Positions 1 through 8,502 of a stretch of DNA of 64,000 nt are shown here, piece by piece. Each line of letters starts with the position of its first letter. Within the stretch, counting starts at the first letter, position 1. A program made the position numbers and the translations under genes. Below the pieces are notes generated by a model. The model worked only from the letters and a program-made list of their open reading frames with translations. It was not told where the DNA came from and made no database searches. Source of the DNA: DATKFM01 sp963810485 (GTDB lineage Bacteria; Pseudomonadota; Alphaproteobacteria; Dongiales; Dongiaceae). The stretch is from the NCBI GenBank assembly GCA_963810485.1, contig CAWENQ010000006.1, positions 62,001 through 126,000 on the forward strand, in the 5' to 3' direction.

Positions 1-636
1 GGCCTCAAGCCGCGATAGCGCACCCGTCCCCAACGCCCGATCGAGCGAAGCGGCATAGGTCGGCACCGCGCCCCATTTCGTCACCGTCTCCGGGGTCAGC
101 TCGATGTGATATTGCAGGCCATAGGCGTGACTGCCGATCCGCATGCCTTGCACCCGGCAGAGCGGCGAATTGGCGAGCACCACCGCATTGGCCGGCAGCG
201 TCGCCACCTCGGCGCCGTGCCATTGCAACGCCTTGAAGCGGTCCCGCAGCCCCGCGAACAGCGGATCGCGCTTGCCCTCCTCCGTCAGATCCACATCCAG
301 GATGCCAATCTCGGCCTGCGCCGCCTTGGCCACCTTGCCGCCGAGCGCCTCGCCCAGGAGCTGATGGCCGAGGCAGAGGCCCAGGAAGGGCATGCGCCGC
401 ACGGCGACGGCCTCGCGGATCGCCGCCATCTCCGGCTTCATCCAGGGATACTCGTCGGCCTCCCAGACATCCATCGGCCCGCCCATGACCCAGAGCGCGT
501 CATAGCCATCGAGAGAGGGGATCTTCTCGCCCGCATCCAGTTCGACAGCGTCCCAGGCAATGCCATCGGCGGCGAAGAAGTCCCGGAAGATGCCGGGATG
601 CTCGATATCCACGTGCTGGAAGACGAGAAATCGCAT
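1..636 (-). CDS. Class I glutamine amidotransferase, 3' end off the window
   Basis: This frame opens with ATG at 636 and stays open for 212 codons to the left edge, so its C-terminus is missing. It reads as a stand-alone class I (triad) glutamine amidotransferase, which releases ammonia from glutamine. The nucleophile motif GLCLGHQ puts the cysteine near residue 88. The catalytic histidine follows in YGLQYHIELTPE near residue 177, and an oxyanion-type glycine pair sits in VMGGPMDVW. A GGAG ribosome site lies about ten bases before the start. Stand-alone members resemble the GuaA N-terminal domain, but their acceptor substrate is usually unknown and nothing nearby suggests one. Confidence 0.88.
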   Translation of the reverse strand, partial: MRFLVFQHVDIEHPGIFRDFFAADGIAWDAVELDAGEKIPSLDGYDALWVMGGPMDVWEADEYPWMKPEMAAIREAVAVRRMPFLGLCLGHQLLGEALGGKVAKAAQAEIGILDVDLTEEGKRDPLFAGLRDRFKALQWHGAEVATLPANAVVLANSPLCRVQGMRIGSHAYGLQYHIELTPETVTKWGAVPTYAASLDRALGTGALSRLEA

Positions 637-773
637 GAGGAAGATGCTCCATGGGGGTGAACGGCAACCATTCCTTTAGCCTTGGCGGCGACAATAGCGC
701 AACAGACCTCTTGCGGCCGGATTAACCAAGAGTACAATGTCAGCATAAACTCATAAGCTAATGGAATCTGGGA

Positions 774-1055
774 ATGATACAGGAAGCGCTCATACTCGAC
801 TTTAAGTCTGGTATCAGGTCCGGCTTACATCACCGCCCCTCCACCCAGCAGTTTCACTGGCTGGAACGCGGTCTGGATCAGCCGGGAGGCAAGCTGCCGC
901 TGTTCGATGAATGGGGACAGCGCATCAGCGAACGGACGGTCAAGAGTTGCATCGAGCAGGGGTGGGCCGAGCCCTGGTTCACCAACCCGCTGAAGCCGGA
1001 TTGGCTGGTCTGCAAGCTGACCGACGCCGGCCGGGCCGCCCTGACCAAGCAGTAA
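774..1055 (+). CDS. Conserved-looking small protein of unknown function
   Basis: A 93-residue acidic-to-neutral protein with no signal peptide or membrane segment. The C-terminal half, ending in LTDAGRAALTKQ, looks like the last helix and wing of a winged-helix fold, as in many small alphaproteobacterial proteins. That is an impression from composition, not a family match. Upstream is a short gap from the divergent amidotransferase with a weak GGGA ribosome site. Codon usage is GC-rich like the neighbours, which supports it being a real gene. I do not recognise the family and assign no function. Confidence 0.6.
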   Translation: MIQEALILDFKSGIRSGLHHRPSTQQFHWLERGLDQPGGKLPLFDEWGQRISERTVKSCIEQGWAEPWFTNPLKPDWLVCKLTDAGRAALTKQ

Positions 1056-1153
1056 GCTGCGGCCGGCAGCCGAGGCGATTGGCGTGATTGCGCGAATTGA
1101 CGCGCGGTCCTACTGTCGCCGTTGTCGACAGCGTCCCCGGAACGAAGGGCCGA

Positions 1154-1474
1154 ATGGATCCGCGGGAAAGACCAGTACGCGAACACGCGCGTCCGGATGA
1201 ACATGACCTCCGCGGCGATGAGTTTTCGACCGCCCCGCACCGCTCTCCCCATAAGCCACGATTTACCAGCCAATCGCCGTCCGCCTGGGTGCTCCCATTG
1301 GTGGTACCGATTTTGTCGCTGATCCTTCTCGCCCTGATTTTGTCCGGCTGTGAAATCGGTGTGGCCCTCGGCCTGCCGAACAATGCCGATTGCCGGGATT
1401 CTGAAACTTTGCCAGGCAGTCCAATCAGCGGCGCCTGTCTCGATTCGATCGGAACCACGTCAACAAACCCGTAG
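1154..1474 (+). CDS. Possible small lipoprotein or membrane-anchored protein
   Basis: A low-confidence frame of about 106 residues from ATG 1154 (an earlier in-frame start exists at 1088). The N-terminal half is charged and arginine-rich. One hydrophobic stretch, WVLPLVVPILSLILLALIL, is followed at once by SGCEIG, which resembles a lipobox. A lipoprotein signal would normally lie at the N-terminus, so either the true start is internal or the protein is membrane-anchored with a basic cytoplasmic tail. The opposite strand also carries a long open frame here, so this may not be coding at all. Confidence 0.25.
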   Translation: MDPRERPVREHARPDEHDLRGDEFSTAPHRSPHKPRFTSQSPSAWVLPLVVPILSLILLALILSGCEIGVALGLPNNADCRDSETLPGSPISGACLDSIGTTSTNP

Positions 1475-1684
1475 ATCCGCGTCTGGCGAAGCCGGCCGCA
1501 ACGATCCTTTCCGGCTGCCTATGGTATCCGGCATTCCAACGCGCCAGCACCATGTCTGAGAACGACAGCCTATATTCGGATACCTGCCCTGCTTGCCAAG
1601 GCGGCTGAACCTGGGAAGATGCCGGGCTACAATATGAAGAGATTTGTCTGACCGCGCGGCGGCGGACCCGGAGCGGAGGCGGCA

Positions 1685-2683
1685 TTGCGCGTAATCCAGT
1701 TTCAAGACGACAACGGTCAGCGGCGGGTTGGACTCGTGGAGGCCGACGGCGATCATGCGATCGCCCTCAAGGGCTTTTCGACCACCTATGAACTTGCCAA
1801 CGCCGCGCTCGACCGCGGCGTTGGACTTGCCGCCCTTGTCAGCGAGGCGGCATCGGGCGAACGCGTCGACTATGCCGCCCTGCTCAAGGCCGGGCGCGTA
1901 TTGCCGCCCGTCGATCATCCGGAGCCAGCGCGGTTCCTGATCACCGGCACCGGCCTGACCCACACCGGCAGCGCGGCCGCACGCAACAAGATGCACACGG
2001 TCACCCACGGCTCCAACGCCCCGGAGTCCGATTCCATGAAGATCTTCCGCATGGGCATCGAAGGCGGCAAGCCCGCCAAGGGACAGATCGGCGTCCAGCC
2101 GGAATGGTTCTTCAAGGGCACGAGCCACTGCATCGTGCCGCCGGGCGCGGCCTTGCCCATGCCGGCCTTCGCCCTCGCCGGTGGCGAGGAACCGGAAGTG
2201 GTCGGCATCTATATCCTCGACAAGAGCGGCGTCCCGTTCCGCATCGGCTTCACCCTCGGCAACGAGTTCTCCGACCATGTGACGGAAGCGCAAAACTATC
2301 TCTTCACCGCCCATTCGAAGCTGCGCGCCTGCTCCATCGGGCCGGAGCTTCTGCTGGGCGAACTGCCCCAGGAAGTTCGCGGCAAGACCCGGGTCATCCG
2401 CGACGGCAAGACGCTCTGGGAGGACGATTTCCTGTCGGGCGAAGCCAACATGTCTCACTCGGTCGCCAATCTCGAGCATCATCATTTCAAGTACGATATG
2501 TTCCGGCGCCCCGGCGATCTGCACGCCTATTTCTTCGGCGCGGCAGTGCTGAGCTCAGCATCCGGCGTGAAGACCAAACCGGGCGACGAATTCGAAATCG
2601 TCGCGTCCGTCTTCGGCAAGCCGCTGCGCAACAGCATGGAAACGACGAAGGACGAAGGCCTCGTTACTGTCCGGGCCTTGTGA
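1685..2683 (+). CDS. AraD1/GguC-like protein of the fumarylacetoacetate hydrolase superfamily
   Basis: A 332-residue cytoplasmic protein read from TTG 1685, which has a clear GGAGG site eight bases upstream; no ATG is placed as well. The sequence has the layout I associate with the AraD1 (GguC) group: a variable N-terminal lobe, then a FAH-like beta-roll with TGTGLTHTGSA near residue 95, conserved acidic residues in EEPEVVGIYI, and GNEFSDHVTEAQNYLF. In some bacteria the group sits in sugar-acid operons and may act on a 2-keto-3-deoxy sugar acid. Here no sugar genes adjoin it, so the substrate is open. Confidence 0.75.
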   Translation: MRVIQFQDDNGQRRVGLVEADGDHAIALKGFSTTYELANAALDRGVGLAALVSEAASGERVDYAALLKAGRVLPPVDHPEPARFLITGTGLTHTGSAAARNKMHTVTHGSNAPESDSMKIFRMGIEGGKPAKGQIGVQPEWFFKGTSHCIVPPGAALPMPAFALAGGEEPEVVGIYILDKSGVPFRIGFTLGNEFSDHVTEAQNYLFTAHSKLRACSIGPELLLGELPQEVRGKTRVIRDGKTLWEDDFLSGEANMSHSVANLEHHHFKYDMFRRPGDLHAYFFGAAVLSSASGVKTKPGDEFEIVASVFGKPLRNSMETTKDEGLVTVRAL

Positions 2684-2724
2684 ACAGCGGCAGTTCGAGC
2701 CCGCTTAGGCATAGTAAGGTTGAC

Positions 2725-3462
2725 ATGAGTTTGTTTGCCGTCATTCCCGCCTTCAATGAGGCCATGACGATCCGCGACGTGGTCCAGCGCACCCTGTGCC
2801 ACGTTGCCGACGTCATTGTCGTGGACGATGGCTCCACCGACGGCACGGCCGATCTGATCAAGGATCTACCGGTCACGTTGATCCGCCATGAGCGGAACCT
2901 GGGCAAGGCCAGCGCGCTGGTGAGCGGATTCGACCATGCGATGCGCCACGGCGCTGACGCCGTCATCACCCTGGATGGCGACAGCCAACATCGTCCGGAA
3001 GAAATTCCGCTCTTCCTGGAGGCCTTCAAGGCTCACCCCGAGCATGTAATCGTCGGCTCGCGCCTCTGGAACAAGCCGGAAATCCCCATCGTGCGCTATT
3101 GCGCCAACCGCTTTGCCAATTTCTGGATCTCCTGGGCCAGCGGCGTGTATCTGGAGGATACGCAATCGGGCTTCCGGCTTTATCCGCGCCATCTTCTGGA
3201 GACCATCGACGCCCGCCACGGACCCAAGCACGGCTTCGTCTTCGAGAGCGAGTTCCTGATCAACGCCGTGCGGGCCGGTCACTGCGTCACCTATGTCCGG
3301 ATCACCATCCATTATCCTGAAAACCACTGGCACCAGACCCGCTTCCACCCCGTGCGCGACATCGGGCGGATCACCAAGATGGTGGCGGGCAAGCTGATCC
3401 CCCGGGGCATGGACCCGGCGGCGCTGTTCCGGTCGCTGCGGGAGCGCGACCGCCGCTCTTAG
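2725..3462 (+). CDS. Family 2 glycosyltransferase (polyprenyl-phosphate hexose synthase type)
   Basis: A 245-residue GT-A fold enzyme with no membrane segment. The nucleotide-sugar site shows VIPAFNEA near residue 6, VVDDGSTDGTADLI near 37, the metal-binding LDGDSQH near 82, and the acceptor-side DTQSGFRLYP. This layout matches dolichyl/undecaprenyl-phosphate mannose or glucose synthases and related small GT2 enzymes. The start at 2725 follows an AAGG ribosome site. It lies 40 bases after the AraD1-like gene and just upstream of a polyene-type cluster. Aryl-polyene clusters often carry a glycosyltransferase, so a role in decorating that product is possible but unproven. Confidence 0.85.
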   Translation: MSLFAVIPAFNEAMTIRDVVQRTLCHVADVIVVDDGSTDGTADLIKDLPVTLIRHERNLGKASALVSGFDHAMRHGADAVITLDGDSQHRPEEIPLFLEAFKAHPEHVIVGSRLWNKPEIPIVRYCANRFANFWISWASGVYLEDTQSGFRLYPRHLLETIDARHGPKHGFVFESEFLINAVRAGHCVTYVRITIHYPENHWHQTRFHPVRDIGRITKMVAGKLIPRGMDPAALFRSLRERDRRS

Positions 3463-3465
3463 GAC

Positions 3466-4420
3466 TCACGCACGCCCTGATTTCAGTCCTGCCGTTTCCA
3501 GCACCTGCTCGGCATAAGTCTGGCCGACGACAAACCGGTCGGCGCCATAGATCGGATAGCTGGCCTGGTCGTGCACCGGCGTGAAGTTCACGGTGATCAC
3601 ATTGGCGCCGGCGGCGAATCCCATGGCCTGAGCGCCCGGCGCCTGCTTCTGCAGCGCGCTGACGCTGGGGATCAGCGCCAGGGGCATCGCCAGCCGCATG
3701 ACCGCCAGGGCATTCAGCGTCAGGTCCACGTCGCCCGGCTCAGCGTCGGAAAGCGGCGTCCCCGCGGCGGGAACGAACGGCGAGGCGCTGCACATGTGAA
3801 CACCCAAGCGACCGGGCCAGCAGGATATCGTCAGCCAGCATCTCCAGCGTCTGTCCCGGCAGGCCGACGATCGTCCCCGTCCCCACTCGATAGCCGAGGG
3901 ACAACAGGTCCTGCAGATGCGCCATCCGCTGCTCGAGGGGGTAGAAGCGGTGCCGCAAGTGCAGCGCCGGGTCCGCGGTCTCGTGCTTCAGGATATAGCT
4001 GGTCGCCCCCTGCTCCCGCAGATAGGCGTACTCCTCCCGGCTCTTGTCGCCGAGCACCAGCAGGACATCCACCTCGCCGCCGAAGATCCGCCGGATCTCC
4101 GGAATTGCCTCGCCGACCGTCTGCGTCGTCCGCGGGATATCGCCGGCTTGCAGCGAAACGGTTCGGATGCCGGCGCGGTGGATGTGCGACGCGAGCTCAA
4201 CGATTCGTTCGCTCCGGTAGATATAGCGCGGCATCTTGTTGTCGAGCCGCATCGGGCAATAGGTGCAGTTCTGCACGCAGGCGCTGGCGACCTCGATGAC
4301 GCCGCGAATGACGGCGGCGTCGCCGAATTGGTCGCGGCGGACCCGGCGCGCCTGCCCGAAAAGGTCCTGCTGCTCGGCCCCCCGCAGACGTAGCAACTCG
4401 ACAATATCAGACCGAATCAT
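3466..4420 (-). pseudogene. BioB/HydE-like radical SAM enzyme, frame broken once
   Basis: Two overlapping minus-strand frames together form one radical SAM protein of about 317 residues. From the likely ATG at 4420 (an alternative lies at 4453) the first frame has the cluster motif CVQNCTYC (Cys48, Cys52, Cys55). It continues through TIVGLPGQT, typical of HydE, PylB and BioB-like enzymes. The second frame carries the expected C-terminal part: FVPAAGTPLS, LAVMRLAMPLALIPS, GANVITVNFTP. Removing one base at about 3802 joins them as LGVHMCSASPF. It is transcribed away from the polyene operon. The family makes C-C or C-S bond rearrangements; the substrate here is unknown. Confidence 0.8.
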
Positions 4421-4609
4421 GGGTATTGCCCTTCCGGTCGGCGGGTCGCGCAATGACCAATCTTATCATATTGTAATCCGGGATTCCTGTGGCCATGGAA
4501 TAACTGGCTGATTTCCGGTATTATTAGGTTAGAATGGGCAATTCAAGCTGATCGGCCGGGCGTCGGCCGGGCCACCATTCTCCTAGACACCCGACGAACG
4601 AAGCAAACA
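4421..4609. promoter_or_regulatory. Divergent promoter region between radical SAM gene and polyene operon
   Basis: This AT-richer spacer separates the leftward radical SAM gene from the rightward halogenase-led operon. On the minus strand TATGAT-like bases near 4465 could serve as a -10 element. On the plus strand TAGAAT near 4533 could do so. No clear -35 partner or palindromic operator stands out, so the promoter placement is only a suggestion from composition and gene orientation. Confidence 0.35.
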
Positions 4610-5911
4610 ATGCAGCAGCCTGAAACCTGCGACGTCCTCGTGATTGGCGGCGGCCCAGCGGGATCCACAGTTTCGACCTACCTGCGCCGTGAAGGCTGGA
4701 ACGTGGTCCTGCTCGAAAAGGACCAGCATCCCCGATTCCATATCGGCGAGTCCCTGCTGCCCCGCAACCTGCCGATCTTCGATGAGATGGGCATCGCCGA
4801 GAAGATCCGGAACATCGGCGTCCTCAAGCGTGGCGCCGATTTCACGCTCCCCGGAGAGTCGGCCTATGTCATCGCGGATTTCTCCAAGGCGCTGGATCCG
4901 TCGCCGCCCACGGCTTATCAAGTCAAGCGGGCAGAATTCGACGAAGTGCTGCTGCGTCACGCCCAGGAGTCCGGCGTCGTCGTTCACGAACGCACGAAAG
5001 CCACCGCCATCCGCTTCGAAGGCGACGAGAAGGCAATCGTCGAAAGCCGAAACGAAAGCGGCGAAACCAAGACCTGGGAAGCCCGATTCCTGGTCGACGC
5101 CTCGGGCCGCGACACCTTTCTCGGCAATCGTTTCAACCTCAAGGTCAAGAACCCCAAGCATGAGAGCGCGGCGATCTTCGCGCATTTCGAAAACGTGACG
5201 TTCCGCCCCGGCGATGAAGCCGGCAACATCAGCATGTATTTCTTCAAGCATGGCTGGTACTGGTTCATCCCCTTGCGCGACAACATCATGAGCATCGGCG
5301 CTGTCTGCCGGCCCGCCTATCTGAAATCGCGCAAGGTGCCGATCAAGCAGTTCCTCATGGATACGCTGGCGATATGCCCGGAACTCACCGACCGGATACG
5401 CGGCGCAACGTTGGCTTCCGACGTCATGACCGCCGGCAACTTCTCCTATGACTCAAAGCAAATGTACGGCAAAAACTACCTGCTGATCGGCGACGCCTAC
5501 GCCTTCATCGACCCCGTGTTTTCGACCGGCGTATTCCTGGCGATGTCGGGCGCGCGTTCAGGCGCGGAAACCATTACCGCTTGCCTGCGGAATCCGGCGA
5601 GCCGCCAGCGCCGTCTGGCCGATCACCAGCGGCGCGTCCGCCGGTGGTTGCGCGTCTACAGTTGGTTCATCTATAGGTTCACCAGCCCGGCAATGAACCG
5701 CATCATCACGACCCGCAATAATCCGCACCGGCTGAAATCCGCCGCCATATCCATTCTCTCCGGCGATACCACGATGACGCTTTCTCGTATCCTCCGGATC
5801 ACGGCATTCAAAGCCGTCTACTACCTTTTCACCCTTCAGACCTGGCAGCAGTCGCGTGAATGGCGCAAGCACGTCCAGGTTCTCAAGACCGCCGAGTCAG
5901 CAGCCGAGTAA
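4610..5911 (+). CDS. FAD-dependent halogenase-like oxidoreductase of the polyene cluster
   Basis: A 433-residue flavoprotein of the tryptophan-halogenase/CmlS superfamily. The FAD-binding GGGPAG lies at residues 13-18, followed by HIGESLLPRN near 44. Lys73 in VLKRGADF falls where halogenases keep their catalytic lysine. The halogenase signature WxWxIP is present as GWYWFIP (215-221), and DPVFSTG (301-307) follows the second flavin motif GDAYAF. These features favour real flavin-dependent halogenation over simple hydroxylation. The substrate would be the ACP-bound aromatic starter or polyene, as in brominated xanthomonadin. It leads a coupled operon; ACP follows ten bases later. Confidence 0.85.
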   Translation: MQQPETCDVLVIGGGPAGSTVSTYLRREGWNVVLLEKDQHPRFHIGESLLPRNLPIFDEMGIAEKIRNIGVLKRGADFTLPGESAYVIADFSKALDPSPPTAYQVKRAEFDEVLLRHAQESGVVVHERTKATAIRFEGDEKAIVESRNESGETKTWEARFLVDASGRDTFLGNRFNLKVKNPKHESAAIFAHFENVTFRPGDEAGNISMYFFKHGWYWFIPLRDNIMSIGAVCRPAYLKSRKVPIKQFLMDTLAICPELTDRIRGATLASDVMTAGNFSYDSKQMYGKNYLLIGDAYAFIDPVFSTGVFLAMSGARSGAETITACLRNPASRQRRLADHQRRVRRWLRVYSWFIYRFTSPAMNRIITTRNNPHRLKSAAISILSGDTTMTLSRILRITAFKAVYYLFTLQTWQQSREWRKHVQVLKTAESAAE

Positions 5912-5920
5912 TAGGACCTC

Positions 5921-6193
5921 ATGACGACCGAAACCATCAAGACCGCCCCTGCCGAGATCGCAGAACTGATCGTTTCCGCGCTGAACCTGGAGGTTCCGCC
6001 CGGGACGATCGCGGCCGATGCGCCGCTGTTCGGCGATGGGCTCGGCCTGGACTCGATCGATGCGCTGGAACTTGCCATGGAAATCTCGCGCCGTTACGGC
6101 ATCGAGATCGAGGCCGACAATCCGGAGACGCCGAAGATCTTTGCTTCGCTGAGCGCGCTCACGGAATTCATCGACAAGCACCGGCGGAAATAG
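5921..6193 (+). CDS. Acyl carrier protein of the polyene cluster
   Basis: A 90-residue acyl carrier protein. The phosphopantetheine site is LGLDSIDALEL with Ser45 as the attachment residue, preceded by the usual acidic helix and followed by the conserved recognition helix. Length and layout match the dedicated ACPs of type II polyketide and aryl-polyene systems rather than primary AcpP, whose motif would read DSLDTVEL. It would carry the growing polyene chain between AMP ligase, ketosynthase and dehydratases. Only one ACP is seen here, whereas canonical aryl-polyene loci often have two. Confidence 0.92.
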   Translation: MTTETIKTAPAEIAELIVSALNLEVPPGTIAADAPLFGDGLGLDSIDALELAMEISRRYGIEIEADNPETPKIFASLSALTEFIDKHRRK

Positions 6194-6195
6194 CC

Positions 6196-6873
6196 ATGTG
6201 GCGCCGCCGGCCGGAAAGCCGCATCCTCTTCGCCGTCGTCAGCTTTCTGGCCATCCATATAGCCATCGTGAAGCAGGCGCCGGCCGCCGCCATCATCGTC
6301 GGCCTCGGCTATGCGATCATCAATCTTGTGCTGGACTGGGGTCAGGGCGCCAGCGCCGCGCGGCGCATTGCCTGGTTCACCGCGATTATGCTGCTCGTCG
6401 CTGCGCTGGCAGCAATCTGGCACGGCTATGCATCGGCGATCGCCTTGCTTCTGGCGCCGTCGGTCCTGGCCAACCTGGCAATGCTCTATGTATTCGGGCA
6501 CACGCTGCTGCCAGGTAAGGAGCCGCTGATCACCCGGTTCCGGCGGCTCGATATCGGGCATGTCGAGCCGAAGTTCATCCGATACACGCGGCAGTTGACG
6601 ATGCTCTGGACGATCCTGTTTGCGGCGGGGACGCTCGTATCGCTGGCTGCCGCCGTGTCCGGCAATGTCGAGTTGTGGTCCTGGATCGCGTTCGTTCTGC
6701 TGCCGGCGCTCACTGTGGCGCTCTTTTTGGGGGAGCATGTGTACCGCGCCTATCGCTATGGCGCCGAGGAACGCACCTCGCCCCTGCGCACGCTGTCGCT
6801 GATGTTCCATCCCCAGGTGTGGCTGCCGCAGCCGGTGGCCGAGCCCCAAGGCGACAACATCCGACATGGCTGA
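6196..6873 (+). CDS. Polyene-cluster integral membrane protein (COG4648-like)
   Basis: A 225-residue membrane protein starting two bases after the ACP stop codon. Hydrophobic spans lie near residues 10-45 (two), 58-95 (two), 135-160 and 162-182, giving about six helices. A cytosolic basic tail ends by overlapping the next gene by eight bases. Aryl-polyene clusters regularly encode a membrane protein of this size between the ACP and AMP-ligase genes. I link it to that group by position and topology. Its biochemical role is unknown; a part in anchoring or moving the pigment in the inner membrane is likely. Confidence 0.75.
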   Translation: MWRRRPESRILFAVVSFLAIHIAIVKQAPAAAIIVGLGYAIINLVLDWGQGASAARRIAWFTAIMLLVAALAAIWHGYASAIALLLAPSVLANLAMLYVFGHTLLPGKEPLITRFRRLDIGHVEPKFIRYTRQLTMLWTILFAAGTLVSLAAAVSGNVELWSWIAFVLLPALTVALFLGEHVYRAYRYGAEERTSPLRTLSLMFHPQVWLPQPVAEPQGDNIRHG

Positions 6874-8189
6874 ACTCATCCGCGGCTTCCGGGCAGGCCG
6901 GGCCATCGCCATCCGCAAGGGTGTAGCGATCACGCAGGTGGAGTTTCTGGCAGATGCTCTTGCCAGCGCCGCGTCGCTCCCCGATGGCGCATTCGCCGTC
7001 AATGTCTGCGAGGATCGCTACAACTTCCTGGTGGCGTTCGCCGCCGCCATCATTCGCGGTCAGACCAGCCTGTTTCCCGGCAGCCCGTCGGCCGCTTCCC
7101 TTGTGATGCTCGCCTCTGCCTATCCTTCGCCCTATGTGGTTCATGATGGCGCAGCGCCTGTCTCATCAATGCGAACTCACCAATTGATTTGTTCCGGCGG
7201 CAATCCTGCCGGTCATGCCGACCTCCCCGATGTCGACCCGGAACGCATCGTCATCCACGCCTTCAGTTCCGGCAGCACGGGCACGCCACAAGCGACGCTG
7301 AAATCCTGGAAAGCGCTGATTGCCGGGGCGGATGCCCTGGCGGCCCGCGCGGGGTGGCCCGCGGACGAGGCAATGTCGGTGATCGCCACCGTTCCGTCCG
7401 GGCATAGCTACGGCTATGAAACATCGATCGCGCCGCAGCTATTCAGCGGCGCGGCGGTCGAATCGAGCCGGCCGCTGTTTCCTGCCGATGTCCGGGCCGC
7501 GCTGGCAAAGAACTCCTTCGCCTCGCTGCCTGGTCACCACGCCGGTGCATCTGCGCGCGCTTGTGCTGTCATCGACGAAGTTTCCACCCGTAGACCTCAT
7601 CTTGTGCGCCACGGCGCCACTGTCCCTCGATCTGGCGCGGCAAACGGAGAAGCGGCTCGGCGCCCGCATCCTCGAGATCTATGGCTGCACGGAATCCGGT
7701 TTCGTCGCGACCCGCTGGCCATCGGCGGATCCGGATTGGCAGGTCAGAGGCGACATGCGGTTGCGGCCGGACGGCGAGCGCCACTACGTCCACGCCAGCT
7801 TCCTGGAACGCCCGGTGCCGCTGGCCGACGTGATCGAAATGTCCTCGACGGAACACTTTCAGCTCATGGGCCGCGCCGCCGATATCGTCAATATCGCGGG
7901 CAAGAAGACTTCGCTATCGGGATTGAGCCGCACCCTCCTGGAGATCAGCGGCGTCGAGGACGGCATCGTCTTTGCCCCGGAAAATGAAAACGGCACGGAA
8001 GTTCAACGCCTGACCGCCCTGGTGGTTGCCAAGGGAACAACCGAGGCGGAAATCCGCAGGGAGCTGCGCCAGCGTGTCGATCCCGCCTTCGTGCCGCGGC
8101 AGATCATCCTGGTCGCCGAATTGCCGCGCAACGCCACCGGCAAGCTGCCGATCGACCGCCTGCGGTCGCTGGCGGCGCGCGTCGACTGA
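6866..8189 (+). pseudogene. AMP-dependent acyl/aryl-ACP ligase, frame broken once
   Basis: The first frame (6866 onward) carries the adenylation core with FSSGSTGTPQATLKSWKAL near residue 135. The other frame, in phase with stop 8189, carries the rest: VTTPVHLRAL, APLSLDLA, YGCTESGF, the hinge AADIVNIAGKKTS and the C-terminal catalytic lysine in LPRNATGKLP. Dropping one base at about 7530 (in ctgcctgg) restores a 440-residue ligase. In aryl-polyene pathways the counterpart (ApeH) activates 4-hydroxybenzoate and loads the ACP. Its place between the ACP and dehydratase genes fits that job. Confidence 0.85.
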
Positions 8190-8196
8190 GCAGCCG

Positions 8197-8502
8197 ATGC
8201 CGGTCCAAGGCAGCTTTGTCATCGGCGCGGATCATCCGAGCCTGCCCGGACATTTCCCCGGCGATCCCATCGTGCCCGCCGCCGTGTTCCTGGATCATGC
8301 GATCGATTTTATCCAGGCGAACACCGGACGGCGCGTGAGCGCCATCTCAGCCGCCAAATTCAACCAGCCGGTGTTGCCCGGGAAGACCTGCGTTCTCAGC
8401 ATGCAGCTCAAAGCTGATGCGGCAACGGTATCGGCCGTCATCGACGGCGAGGTCGCGTTCTCGCTGACCGCGCTGCTGCAGGATGGCGCGGCTCATGACT
8501 GA
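8197..8502 (+). CDS. Small hotdog-fold dehydratase (ApeI-like)
   Basis: A 101-residue single hotdog domain. HPSLPGHFPGDPIVPA near residues 12-27 carries the histidine expected of FabA/FabZ-type beta-hydroxyacyl-ACP dehydratases. The protein is shorter than FabZ (about 150), as for the small ApeI partner of aryl-polyene systems, which as I recall works in a complex with a second dehydratase. A second such gene closes this operon at 14261-14704. It starts seven bases after the AMP ligase and overlaps the acyltransferase start, which indicates translational coupling. Confidence 0.8.
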   Translation: MPVQGSFVIGADHPSLPGHFPGDPIVPAAVFLDHAIDFIQANTGRRVSAISAAKFNQPVLPGKTCVLSMQLKADAATVSAVIDGEVAFSLTALLQDGAAHD

